Positions 51,695 to 63,664 of a DNA stretch of 64,000 nt are shown piece after piece (the first letter of the stretch is position 1; each line of letters opens with the position of its first letter). The notes beneath the pieces are model-generated. The model had not been told where the DNA came from and made no database searches. It saw nothing but the letters and a program-made list of their open reading frames with translations. The translations under genes and the position numbers were made by a program. The DNA comes from Circinella minor (Eukaryota > Mucoromycota > Mucoromycetes > Mucorales > Lichtheimiaceae), in NCBI GenBank assembly GCA_016758965.1, contig JAEPRB010000023.1, positions 62,001-126,000 on the forward strand, given 5' to 3'.

Positions 51695-53130
51695 ATGGCT
51701 TCTTGGAAAGTAGCAATCGCTACGGCTGCCGCCTTCGTGGGTGCGCAAGCCGCAACCACCAACTACACCAGTTCAACAGATCCTACAAAGATCACCCTTC
51801 CTGATATTCCTCAAACATCTTCATATGATGTCAACACTGAATGTCAGTATTATGAATCGGAATTCTCGAACTACGATAAGACCTTGTGGCCCAACAGCTG
51901 GGAAATTGCTACTTCTAATAACATGAACACCAGTAAGGAGTTTACTGACTTGTACAATTCGATCGACTGGTCAAAGGCTCCTAACGTTCAACCTAGTACA
52001 TTGGGTCCTGATGGTGGTCTTGTTATGACAAGCTATAACACTGCAGAAGATCCTAACTGCTGGTGGTCAGCAAGTGGATGTGTTACTCCCAAGGGAGAAG
52101 GTATCAATGCTGATATTTACGAATGTCCTGAACCTGAAACTCTCGGTCTTGTGAGTCTCATTTAAATTCTTATTTTATTTTTCTTTCTGAAATTTTCATG
52201 TTATCTTTCTTTTTTCGGTGCTAATTAAACTGTGGTTATCGCTTTTTTTTTCATTTAGACTTTTGATGATGGTCCCAACTGTTCGCACAATGCTTTCTAT
52301 GATTTCCTTGAAGAAAATAAGCAAAAGGCATCCATGTTCTATATCGGCTCTAACGTCATGGCTTGGCCCTATGGTGCTCTTCGTGGTGTTAAGGATGGTC
52401 ATCACATCGCTGGCCACACTTGGTCCCATCAACTTATGACTACTTTGAGTAACCAAGAAGTTCTTGCCGAGCTTTACTTCACTACCAAGGCCATCAAGTA
52501 CGTTACTGGCTTGACTCCCCTCTACTGGAGACCTGTAAGTAGTCTAATTTTATTTGTGCAACTTTTTCATTTTAATTTCAAAGAAATTTATAACTAACGA
52601 TATTTGAACAATCTATAACTTTTTAGGCTCAAGGTGATTTGGATGATCGTGTCCGATGGATTGCTACTCAACTTAACTTGACTGCTATTATCTGGAACAT
52701 TGATACTGACGACTGGGCTGCTGGTAGCATGCCTGGTATTACTGCTGATACTGTTCAACAAAACTACAAGAACTTTGTTGAAATGGGCAAGAATGGTACT
52801 TTTGCCAATAGCGGTGCTCTTATCCTTTCTCACGAAATTAATAACCAAACCATGGATTTCGCTATCGAAAATTACAAGGCTCTTTCTGAAGCTTATGATC
52901 ACATTATTGATGTAGCTACTTGTATGAATATCTCGAACCCTTATGTTGAAGAAAGTATCACTTTCCCTACTTTTGAACAATATGCCAAGGATGGTGCTAG
53001 TAGTGCCACTGGTTCTGGTGCCTCCCCTGCTGGTACGAATGGTGCTGACAGCGGTGCTTTCTCCATCCATTCGCTTGCAAATGGTTCTTTGTTCATTGCT
53101 GCTTTGTTCGCTGTTCTTCTCCTTGCCTAA
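51695..53130 (+). CDS. Chitin deacetylase (carbohydrate esterase family 4), GPI-type
   Basis: Exons 51695-52150, 52259-52534 and 52627-53130 encode 411 residues. The enzyme converts nascent chitin to chitosan, the main wall polymer of mucoralean fungi. A signal peptide (MASWKVAIATAAAFVGAQA) starts the protein. The NodB domain shows all five motifs: TFDDGPN (catalytic base and metal Asp), HTWSH (two metal His), the YWRP Arg motif, the WNIDTDDW motif and LSHE with the catalytic His. Several N-glycosylation sequons are present. The C-terminus is a Gly/Ser-rich linker (SSATGSGASPAGTNGADSG) and a hydrophobic tail ending LFAVLLLA, a probable GPI signal, so the enzyme should sit at the cell surface. 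Introns fall just before TFDDGP and just after WRP. Confidence 0.96.
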
Positions 53131-53847
53131 TTGTATCTTTTATATATGTCTTAGTATAACACATTCTCCTTTTTATCTTTTTTACCATCATACAAAAGAA
53201 AACAACTATTTTCTCTCCCTATTTCTCTCACATCTATAACCTTTTATTTTCCCGCTTAACTCTTTCTTGTTTTCTCTTCAATTACACATCTTTGTTTTAT
53301 ATATATTGTTTTGCATCTCTTTTTTTTATTGATTTTTAAATTATTTACGCATATACATATACATTACAAAATGATGGTTATCGGAAGAACAAACAAACAA
53401 GAAAGAATAATAATTTTGAGAGATAAAAATCATAATATTCTTTCTTTATAGAGTGCATAGCCAAAAATCATTATTCCTTTTTTTTTGAATTTTTTTATAA
53501 AATATTAAAAAAATAATAAGCATATTAGATAAAAAAAAACTTCTTGTAAAATACTGTTATCTATTTTTTTATTAGAGTTGAGTTTGGTGATCTTGAAACT
53601 TTCTATTATTATCATACTTTACCCCCTTCAATAATAAACCCCTTCTCACTTTTATGCTAAAGAAGATATACAGCTGTAAAAGAATATAGTGATTTCACAA
53701 CATGGGAATATATGATTGGTTGAATCAAATAAGATAATTTTCCTGCCCCGCCTTTTGATAATGGTGTGGGTAGCTAAACGCGTTCAGCACATTTTCCAGC
53801 TTTACCCCAAGCCTTGTGTTTTTTTTTGTTTTATTGTCTCTATTGCC
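53131..53847. other. Intergenic region upstream of SEC61
   Basis: A 717-base spacer; the first part is T/C-rich (likely the chitin deacetylase 3' UTR), and the part near 53740-53847 leads into the SEC61 start. No separate gene is seen. Confidence 0.5.
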
Positions 53848-55729
53848 ATGGGTTGTAAGTATATTTACGTAACCATGGAAATTGTAACTAGAGTAACCGT
53901 ATTTTATATGTACTGACCAATATATATTAGTCAGGGCTCTGCATCTCGTCCGGCCATTTTTGGCTCTTCTCCCCGAAATTGATTCTCCCGTTTACAAGGT
54001 AAAAAAAAAAAAGAATATCATATTATATTATATGATATATACATGGCTTATGGTCATTTCTTTTTCTCCCAACGAGATTATTTACAAACATAAGGTATTA
54101 ATGGATCATCTATAGGTTCCATTCAATGAAAGACTTATTTGGACCATCGGATCGCTCATCATCTTTATGGTCATGTCGCAAGTACCACTTTATGGTATTG
54201 TTTCGTCAGACTCGTCCGATCCTCTGTACTGGATGCGTGCTATTTTAGCTTCCAACCGTGGAACTCTTATGGAACTTGGTATTACACCCATTGTTACTTC
54301 TGGTATGATTATGCAATTGTTATCTGGTGCCCGTATCTTGAACGTTGATTATAGTTTGAAGGAAGATCGAGCTCTTTTCAGTGGTGCTCAAAAATGTATG
54401 TTTGTCTTTTTATTTATATTATTATCATTATCACAGGAGGGGATTTAAAGTTATAATTGAAACAAAAAATTGGAGATCAATTGTAAAACTTCGGCTTAAA
54501 AAAAAGAGAAAGAAGAGTAAAAGAAAAAGATCCTAATTGCCTAATTGCTGGATAATTATTACACTTTATTATTTTTAGTGTTTGCAATTGTAATTGCTGT
54601 GTTCCATGCTACAGTTACTGTGCTCAATGGTTTATATGGTAATCCCAAGGAAATCGGTACCACTGGATGCGCCTTGCTTATCGGTCAAATTGTCACCGCT
54701 TCGATTGTTACTATGCTTTTGGACGAAATTTTGCAGAAGGGATATGGATTCGGTTCAGGTATCAATTTGTTTACTGCTGTTAGCACTGCAGTGACAATTT
54801 TCTGGAAGATCTTGTCCCCCACTACCGTTGATATCGGTCGTGGCCCCGAATCCGAAGGTGCTCTTATTGCTCTTTTCCAATTGCTTACCAAGCGTCATGA
54901 TAAGGCTCGTGCTTTAATCGATGCCTTTTATCGTCCCCACTTGCCCAATGTCATGGGTGTATTGAGTACTCTTGTTGTTTTTGCCATCATCGTCTATCTT
55001 CAAGGTTTCCGTATTGAATTAAACATTAAGTCCAACCGTATGCGTGGCCAACGTGCTGTTTATCCTATCCGTCTTCTTTACACCTCCAGCATGCCCATTA
55101 TGCTTTTCACTACCATGACATCTAACATCTTGATGATTTCGCACATGTTGTATCAACGTTTCAGCACTAACCCTATCGTTAAATTTTTGGGTGTTTGGGA
55201 ACCATTGGAAGGTTCTAACCAATTGTTTGCCAAGGGTGGTCTTGTCTATTACCTTTCTCCACCGCGTTCTATTGGTGAAGCTGTTCTTGATCCTATTCAT
55301 ACAATTGTGTACGCTTTCATCATTATAACTGTCTGTGCATTGTTATCCAAGACTTGGATGGAAATCTCTGGCTCGTCTGTACGTGATGTGGCCAATGAAC
55401 TTAAGGAGAACCAATTGGTTATTGTTGGATATCGTGAATCGTCCATGTATAAAGAATTGAAGCGTGTAATTCCAGTTGCTGCATCGTTTGGTGGTGCTAT
55501 TTTGGGTGCTGTTTCTGTTATCGCTGATGTTTCTGGTGCTGTTGGTTCTGGTACTGGCATTCTCTTGTGTGTCTGCATTATCTACCAGGTAAGACTATAA
55601 TATGATTAAAATGTAGGGTAAATACTAATTTATGCTTTTAATTTCTTGTAGTACTTTGAAATGATCGTACGTGAGCAAATGGAATCAGGCCAAAGTCTTG
55701 ATTCTATGATGTCTGGCAAGCTTCAATAA
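53848..55729 (+). CDS. SEC61: Protein translocation channel subunit Sec61 alpha
   Basis: Five exons, 53848-53854 (ATGGGTT), 53931-53998, 54116-54395, 54579-55588 and 55652-55729, encode 480 residues, the normal length. Sec61 alpha forms the ER translocon pore. The N-terminus [20 protein letters not shown], the plug and TM2 region ([20 protein letters not shown]), [19 protein letters not shown], the loop 8 arginine region ([20 protein letters not shown]) and the C-terminal [12 protein letters not shown] are all as in the family. The first exon is only 7 nt, so the start was fixed by the conserved N-terminus and the phase. Confidence 0.96.
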
Positions 55730-56207
55730 ATAAAAACAAAACAAACAAAAAGAGAAAGAGACACACTGGGATTTGATTTTTAATTTTTAATTTTTAGTAT
55801 GTGTAATGTGATTGTGTCCCTTCTTTGATGTATTTAAAAAAAGCATTCTTGTGTATAGTAGATATGTTTATCTGTTCCTTTTTTCTTATAATAAATAAAT
55901 CAAATAATCTTTAATCATAGTCTACTTATTTTTGGCTTGACTGACACAGGCAAAGTTGTTTATTTAAGTCTTATTGGAGGGTTGGTTTGAGTCCTGCAAA
56001 TTTTCTAACGGGACAATTTGTATTTACAGTAAAGGCCTCATTCTTAAATATAGGTAACATATAACTTCATTATAGGAATAAGAGAAAGAGATAACATCAA
56101 CCACAAGAAAAGTAAACTGCTGGAAGTCACTTGAAGTATACGTTTCGTAGGTTCTGGACAGAGAAAATATACTCCTGTTCAACTACATTATTTCTCATGA
56201 ATTATTA
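55730..56207. other. Intergenic region left of the TIR element
   Basis: About 480 bases with SEC61 3' UTR sequence and AT-rich DNA; no gene recognised. Confidence 0.5.
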
Positions 56208-56931
56208 TACCATCACCGCTCGTTATAACGATACCCCCGTGAGACCAAAAGAGCATCGTTATATCGAATTATCGCTATAACGAATTCTTGATCTGAGCTA
56301 TAATGGTCGGGTAAACCCCTATCCATATGTACTTGGCCTTATTTGTATCGATATGTCTTGCAAAAAGAAGAACGCTCTAGAATATTATATTGTTCATATT
56401 GTAAATAAGCTATAATAATATGGTGATTGTTTTTTCTCTTTGCATAGTTTCTTTTTATTAAATGTGTCTTTTCGTATTAGTTTTAATTGAATTAGAACCA
56501 GCTCATCACATATAATTAATGCTGATGGCCTATAGGGAAAAAATGCGCGTACTTACTAAGACCCAAAAACTGCTTATTCTTTATAAAGCCATGCCGGATA
56601 GCATGTGGTGGGTTGGTTTCCCAGAGTGAACGAAAAGCTAAGCTGGATTGTCATAAGGAACGGTTTAAGATAAATTAAATGTTCAGATCAATAAACTCTT
56701 GACAAATAAAATTAAAAAATGTCCAGCAACTACTACGTATTGTTTACTTTTCGAAAATGTAACTATATTCTTTGTTCGCTCGATATAACGATATTTTTGC
56801 TGAAACCCTATCGGATATCACTATAGAAAGTTAGCGATATTTCCCTGCTTAATCCGTCTTGGGCCCTAAAACCCTATCGTTATATCGAAATATCGTTATA
56901 TCGAATATCGTTATAGCGAGCGGTGACGGTA
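56208..56931. mobile_element. Non-autonomous DNA transposon (MITE) with about 27-bp TIRs
   Basis: The left end reads TACCATCACCGCTCGTTATA and the right end is its inverted copy, extending over about 27 bases with two mismatches. Each end is flanked by TA, as expected for a TA target duplication of the Tc1-mariner/pogo superfamily. The ends are followed inside by several copies of a TCGTTATATCGAA-type motif in both orientations (about 56260-56290, 56780-56840, 56870-56920). The 724-bp interior has no open frame of note, so a transposase elsewhere would be needed. Repeated TATAACGA blocks at both ends recall Tigger/pogo-type elements, but the family is an inference. Confidence 0.75.
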
Positions 56932-57726
56932 TACGCTAATGTGCTGGTTTAGAGAATACAATACAATGTATATACGGTTAACTACACATGAGAGACTCAA
57001 TTAAGCCGAGTCATTACTATTTCGTCACAAAATCATCTCACCGTCCTTTTTTCAACTTCTCATGCTAAACCCAAAGTGATACTAATATTAGTGACTCAAG
57101 TCAAATTGCATGTATTAAAATTAAAGCGCTATATAGGAATTATTCCAATTATATGTCACGGAGGGTAATAGATACGTAAAAAAAACGAACCAACCAACCA
57201 ACCAACCAACATGAAAATAATGGATACTTATTGAATAAAGTTTTTAAATATCTCTTTTTGCAAGCGTGGAAGGTCTACCCAAAGACAAAGAACTATTCAA
57301 TCTATTAATTTTTTAGGTGCTGATTGCGTGATTGAAACAATTCTTGGTTATATTACTTGTATCAAGATTTAAAAAAAAATCATTTTGGTAGCATCCTCAA
57401 GGTAGAAGGTATTCCACGTGGCTTGAAGATGTTGGAATTTTTAGTCAAGCTTGAGTTAAACATTCTTTAAAAGTTTGGATAATAATAACGATCGAAAGTG
57501 AGAAAAGAAAAGCTAGCAAACTTTGTGAATAAAATATTTATGATATATTCCACTCTACTACATTATTGCTGAATAATAATAAAAAAACATCGAAAAGCAA
57601 TATGAAAGACATATTTGCAGCGCAGCAAATTTGATGGTCAGTTGGCTCTAAACGGACTTTTTTACAGCTTGGATTTCCCTTGTTTGAGACACTTCGCTTT
57701 TACTTTTTACTTTTTCTGTCGAAATA
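56932..57726. other. Intergenic region upstream of HAT-repeat gene
   Basis: About 800 bases of AT-rich DNA with a (CCAA)n microsatellite at 57187-57210. A possible coding remnant near 57310-57450 was not supported. The promoter of the downstream gene lies in the last part, with a T/C-rich stretch before the ATG. Confidence 0.5.
57187..57210. repeat. (CCAA)n tetranucleotide microsatellite
   Basis: Five to six CCAA units in intergenic DNA just right of the TIR element. Confidence 0.9.
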
Positions 57727-59799
57727 ATGGAACCTGAAAAGGATCAAATGTCTGTCGAGAAAGAAAAACAAAAGTCTTCACCACAGAAAGACACAGAGAT
57801 GGAGGAAATGAAAGACAATGCTGCACCAGGTGCTTGGGAAGTAACCAAAGGATCGCGCGATCCCAAAAGTGAATCTGTCGAGATATCAGAAGAGCAACGA
57901 AACGAACAAGCTTTAGAAGCTTTAGACGAAATCACAAAAACAATGGAGCAGGTATAAAAATATTAATTTATGATAAAGGAAATTATTTTATATATATTGA
58001 AACGATCGAGTTCATGTCATTAAAATAGAACAATGCTTTTCTTTTTTAATCTATTCAATAATAATAAAAACAGCTTGCAGAAGATAATACTCGATATGAT
58101 CTACACGTACAATTGATTGAACTACTTCAACAAATCGGTATCATGGAGGACGAACTTGAACGAGCTCGTGAACAAATGCATGAGATATATCCTTTGACCG
58201 AAGGTAATATGATATGATTTTTCTTTGTTGTTTTTGGTGGAGAAGAAATATATGTAATTATTTACTAAAATAACTTATTGTTAATAATAATAATATTAGC
58301 CATGTGGCTCGCTTGGATCAATGACGCTAAAAAGAAAGCAGACACTAAAGAAGGAGATGAAAAGCTACGGGAATTATATGATGAAGCTATTCGCGATTAT
58401 TTTTGTAAGTAACTAGCAGGAATATAATACTTCATTATTCAATTTAACAACGATAATAATTTATTTTAGCAATTTCAATTTGGAATTCTTTTGTTGACTA
58501 TGTTCTCCAAAAATTCGATAATCAATGGGATAACGAGGAAAAGGTGAAAAGTACGCGTGAAGCATTGACAAGAGCTGTTCGATCTACTGAACATCATATT
58601 TCTGAAGTACAGGAAATTTTCTTCTTCTTTTGATGTTATTATTACCATACCATGATTGCATGAATTCTAACCATCTTATTCTATGCTTAGAGCCAACAAA
58701 TTTGGAAAAAATTTATCGATTTTGAAATGCATATTTTACAGGTAAAGTTCATTATGTTCAAATTTAAATAATAATTAATTGGTTAAACTAATTCTTCGTT
58801 ATCATTATGCGACATAATGACATTCGATATTAGCCAAACGATAGGTAAATGTTATAATTATAATTAAAATACAGAGAAAAAATAATTCGAGTAATTGATA
58901 ATTAATCGTTCAAATTTATCTAGTGATGAAAATATGCAACGTGATCTTGATCCAAAACAAATTGAAAGAATCAAGCAGCTTTATCGCGATCGTTTAGATA
59001 CGCTTCATACATGTAAATACAAATAACATTGATACGATACACAACAGAAAGGAAAGGAATTATCATTATTGATACTTTATTAAATTTTGAATATATATAT
59101 ATAGCTTCTGAAGAAACGTTCAATAACTATTCAACATTCAACACCAACTTCGATAATCAAAACTATGAAGAGAGTATGCTCAAGGCGAATAAACTCTATT
59201 CAAAAATCAAAGCAGCTGCTGAAGTCCGAGATCAATTTGAATTGCAATTGGTAAATTATATTTAGGAAAAAGAATAAAAAAGAATTGAGGTTTGTTACTA
59301 ACTAGATGTCTTTCACTCTTACCATCTTCTTTTTTAGAAACAATCGAATAACGCATTGGAAGATTTCTACGCATATATTGGCTACGAAAAGTCGGCTTGG
59401 GATAAATATTCATTGAACCACACCCGGAATCTTTACGAACGAGCAGTGACCATATATTGTACAGATGTAGGGTTATGGGATAATTATATCACCTTTTTGG
59501 TAAGCTATAAAAATGAGGAAAGTGACTGAACAAAATACCAAACATCTCATATCTAATCATCATATTGAACAACAGCTGGAACATGTACGACTTCCCGCGT
59601 TCTTGCAATCTATTGAGTATCGTGCTATACGAAACTGCCCTTGGTCTGGTATCTTATGGGCACATTATGCACGAGGTCTTGTAAGTAATTAAATTAGATA
59701 AATCAAATGGAGAGAGAGAATTATATAGAGAAGCTAATCAATAAATTTAGGAAGCGAATAATGCTGATAAAGAAGTTGTCATTGGTAAATAGATCTATT

Positions 59800-59835
<36 letters not shown>

Positions 59836-61521
59836 GGTTCCTCCACATTTGAGCATATGAAAATAACATAATTTCTTTTATTTTTTTAAATAGGTTGCTT
59901 CGATACAGCATTAAGTAATAAAAATCTTTTATCTAGTCTGGAAGATATGGTGATTTTGCTCCGCGCAAAATGTGATTATCTACGCCGTCTTATAGATTGG
60001 TCTGATCGTAAGTGTGTTATACTAAGGCTAAAATAACTATTCATCTAGTAGTGACAACAAATATGCTAATAATCATTTTAATTAATTCGACAGCTTCAGA
60101 AGAGTATATCACTGATTTACGTATTGCTTTTGAAGAAGCACTTATGTACTTAAATGAACGTAAATATAACATATCTCCTCCCGTTATTTAATTGTCGAAT
60201 TTTTAACATTATTTTTTTATTATTGCTCTTGGCTTGTATAGGATTTCCTCGAACACCGGATCCTTATTATCGAATTGAACGTTATTATGCTTTTGTCGAA
60301 GTAAGTATTCGTGTAGAGTTATAAAGTATATATATATATATATTCATCACATATTTGAACAAAAAAAGAATACTAGGTTTTCTAATAATGCTTAAATATA
60401 GCACCAATTGTTGGATAATGAAGAGAAGGCGCGAGAAATTTGGGAAGAACGAGTTAATAAACGATTAGGTCGTAGTACAGATGCTTGGCTATCGTATATT
60501 GAATTTGAACGGTAAATAGTAATAGTATTATTGGAGACTCTGTTGAAAAAAAAAGCAACCATTCAACTTTAGAAAAATTAAAGTTCATAAAACTAAACAT
60601 CAACGATAATAATTATTTTATTAGCTCTTGTGGAAATATTCAAAAGTGTCAATCCCTTTATAAACAGGCAATTATCAAGAATCTTGATGATCCCCAACGT
60701 TTGACTAATGTATGGCTTAATATGGTGCATGAGATCGGAACTATGGATATGTTACAAGATGCACTTGTAAAAGTAAAACAAAAGGAAAATGCTCTTCTTC
60801 ACCAATGGCAGGTAAAATAAAATATTTATCAAGTTAATCAAATTAATGTATCAATACATTACATACACACATATATATACAATATATATTAATCTTACAA
60901 TAACTAATAATATATAGGAACAAGCTGCAGTGATAGAAACAAAAAAGATGAAAGATGATGAGAAGATTATAAAGCAAAAGGTGATGATGATAAAAAAAGG
61001 AGTTGGATAATAAAAAGCTGGCATTATAGTATTGACTGATAAGCTCATTTTTTTGTTCTATTCTATAGAAACAAAAAGCACAACGTCGGATCCAAGCAAA
61101 AGAAAAAGCAAAGGAACGTCGCGCGCAAGAATATGTAGAATCGAAACAAGAGAATCAAAAAGATAGTGATGGGTTCAAGATACCGATTCAACCGAGAAAA
61201 CGACGTGCAAGTGGAGATCTTACAGAATCATCCGAAACGAAAAAACCCAAAACTGATGAAGAGCATAAAACTGAAGATCAGCTAGATGAAGGCGCAGGAA
61301 AAACAAGTGGTCGAGGTCGACCACTTGGCGGTCGTGGAGGTCGAGGACGAGCGAAATTAGGTCTTGGTTATAACTCTAGAAAAGGAGCCATTTTAGAAAG
61401 TTCTAGTAAAGAACAACAAAAACAAAACACTACAAAAGAAGAAGCTGGGCCAAGTCTACCGACTGAATCAAAACCAAAAACCCAATCGGATTTCCGTGCT
61501 ATGTTATTGGGTAAAAAGTAG
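57727..61521 (+). CDS. SART3/Prp24-like HAT-repeat splicing protein lacking RRMs
   Basis: Eighteen exons are proposed, all in phase: 57727-57951, 58074-58203, 58300-58404, 58470-58606, 58691-58741, 58834-58844 (11 nt), 58924-59012, 59105-59250, 59338-59499, 59576-59680, 59751-59784, 59894-60007, 60094-60159, 60242-60300, 60402-60511, 60625-60811, 60918-60980 and 61069-61521, giving 748 residues. Residues about 80-580 are HAT repeats (AMWLAWINDAKKK, SIWNSFVDYVLQKF, LWDNYITFLLEHV, ILWAHYARGL, AWLSYIEFERS), as in SART3, the U4/U6 recycling factor. A Lys/Arg-rich coil, an RG-rich part (SGRGRGRPLGGRGGRGRAKL) and the tail SDFRAMLLGKK follow; the tail resembles the C-terminal Lsm-binding motif of SART3/Prp24. 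The two RRMs expected between are absent. A fungus-specific form or an unrelated HAT protein are alternatives. Confidence 0.8.
59801..59832. repeat. Poly(A) homopolymer, 32 bases, in intron
   Basis: A run of 32 A residues lies in the intron between 59784 and 59894 of the HAT-repeat gene. It has no coding effect and its length is likely to vary between sequencing runs. Confidence 0.9.
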
Positions 61522-61623
61522 TGATAGCTAATTGTTTAATAATAATAAATCCATAATAATAAGAATAAAAGAGATGGTTTTTTTATACAAAATAAATAAA
61601 TATTATGTTGTTATTCTTGTTGT

Positions 61624-61884
61624 TTAAAAGTGTTTGGAAGCTGAGTCGTCATAATTGCCATAACACAAATTCTTACTGCAGCCAGTGCCACAATCACCTA
61701 AACCAGCGATTCTTCTACAATACGTCCTCGTCTTGTGAGCATTTCTACATCTGTCATAATCATAAAGGGCTTGCTTGTAACAACGACAGTTACATCTGAA
61801 TGATCCAGCCGCTTCAACTTGGGGTGTTATAACAAAGATCAAGGCGACAAGCGAGAGAGCCAAAAGGACCAAATTGTACTTCAT
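61624..61884 (-). CDS. Small cysteine-rich secreted peptide (8 Cys)
   Basis: Single-exon frame of 86 residues. Residues 1-25 form a clear signal peptide (MKYNLVLLALSLVALIFVIT then PQVEA). The mature part of about 61 residues has eight cysteines with spacing C-x-C-x-C, then three at wider intervals (YDRC, TYC, GDC), then GC and LC, enough for four disulfides. It is basic in the first half and acidic at the end. I do not recognise a family; defensin-like, antifungal or small effector-type proteins share this general layout. It lies tail to tail with the HAT-repeat gene, about 100 bases between stops. A frame this well ordered is unlikely by chance. Confidence 0.75.
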   Translation of the reverse strand: MKYNLVLLALSLVALIFVITPQVEAAGSFRCNCRCYKQALYDYDRCRNAHKTRTYCRRIAGLGDCGTGCSKNLCYGNYDDSASKHF

Positions 61885-63664
61885 ATTTGGGAGTTTTTTT
61901 TGTTGGTAGATGGTAGTCCAGGAACCAGGGTTATGCAGATTTTTGTTTGCTTTTTCATTTACTCTTTATTTATACTTTTTTTTTCTTGAGTCACGCAACA
62001 AAGCCTCAAATTCATTAAATATCCTTTTATAACTTGCTACATAAGTCTTTTCTTTGATCTAACCACATTCTGTGAATATAACGCGGGTGAGAAAAAAACC
62101 ATGGTAGGACACACTACTTTACCTAGCCAACAAGAAGTCCCCGAGATGGAAAAATATGGTAATAAACAATAGCTTCGCCACAGTATAACTGTCACCTGAT
62201 GCTCTATTTCGACCTTTCAATGTTTTCTTTTTTTACCTCTAGTTTTGTTTCCTTTTTGTGCTCTTTTTATATAATAACATCACTGTGTCTTCCATTTGAC
62301 CATGTGGGGAATCATTTGTCATGCTTAATATGAAGCTCAATGAAGAATCAACGAAGTAAGGAGTAAAATCAATATTATTATATAGGGCATGTGCATAGCA
62401 GTTGATAGTTTAACGACTTATTATTTATTTTACAGTGATTCCAACAAGCGATGTCGCACACAGTCAAAATTGATGTTTGTTGTTTAACATCAATTTGGCA
62501 CGGCTAAAGTAAATGAGGCAGTGAAAACCAATAAAAAAAGACTATGACGTTTGGATTTAGCCAATCAATTTTAACTATGACATGTTGCTGAGAGTTAAAC
62601 AGGTAGGATAAAGCATAAGAGAGAAGAAAGCTCATACATTATTACTTTATTAGCGTCAATATTAAAAAACATTATTGCTGTCATGGACTGCATCAATAGT
62701 GTCACATTGTCATTTAACTTTAATAATAAAAAGACGTGGGAGAACAACAGAAGGAAGGAATCCTAATGCCAGGAGAAAATCTAATGGAACAAAAACATTA
62801 TCTAATGGAGAGTTCATGATTGCGTGTGGAGATGAAAATTCTACTGATGTCAGTGATTCCAAAAACATTGTCGACAAACCGAACCATTAATAAGGAATCT
62901 ACCATTAGTCTAACTACTGCCATTGATTTCAGCGCTATGGAATCGAGCTTATATGAAGCGATAAGTACGTCTCCAAAAGCGTTAATTGTAGTTGTAGCAT
63001 AACTTAGTAGTAACAGATCCAAATTCTATTATAGCACTTCAAATATTTACAGATAGCAGCAAGCAGCAGCAGCAATAATAATAATCTGCTTAAAGACATC
63101 CATAAAAAAAATTAAGGACATGTTCAATATGTGGCAGCATTGAATGTAAAGGAAACAACAAGAAAGCAAAGTACAATAATCTCTGTGACAAAATCGATTG
63201 TAGAAAAAAAAAGTGACAGAGCAAAATGCATATCGAACAATAATATTTAATTACTTTAACAATATAAATGACACAGTACTATGACAAATAGATAGCTATT
63301 ATAATCATGCCTTTTTTAAAATAGTAATATATTTCAATCCATATATAAAATATAATTATCATTTTACAATAAAAGAATCTCTCTTTCGCTTCCTAGGGGC
63401 ATTTCCTAATTGGGAACAATTAATTCTGTACCTCATACATGGTATCCGGGCCAAGAAATTGATTATTGATGCCCAAGTGGATCTCCTCGTCATGACCAAG
63501 ACTATGGGAGCTACCAAAGCAGCTGTGGTGCGTAGTATTGCAAATCTATAGGTATTGCATAGATTTGAGAGAGGAGAGGAAAAAGAATAGAAAAGCAAGG
63601 AACTACGCTGACTTCATTTTCTGTACTCACCTTTCAACATAGTGTAGTCATACTCCCAACGTGA
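61885..63664. other. Mostly non-coding region
   Basis: About 1.8 kb. The first part is the promoter side of the cysteine-rich peptide. An open plus-strand stretch at about 63390-63551 (reading FLGAFPNWEQLILYLIHGIR...) has sensible composition but no start and no known family, and may be an exon or a remnant. A CAG-rich short run occurs near 63055-63080. Nothing else is recognised. Confidence 0.45.
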
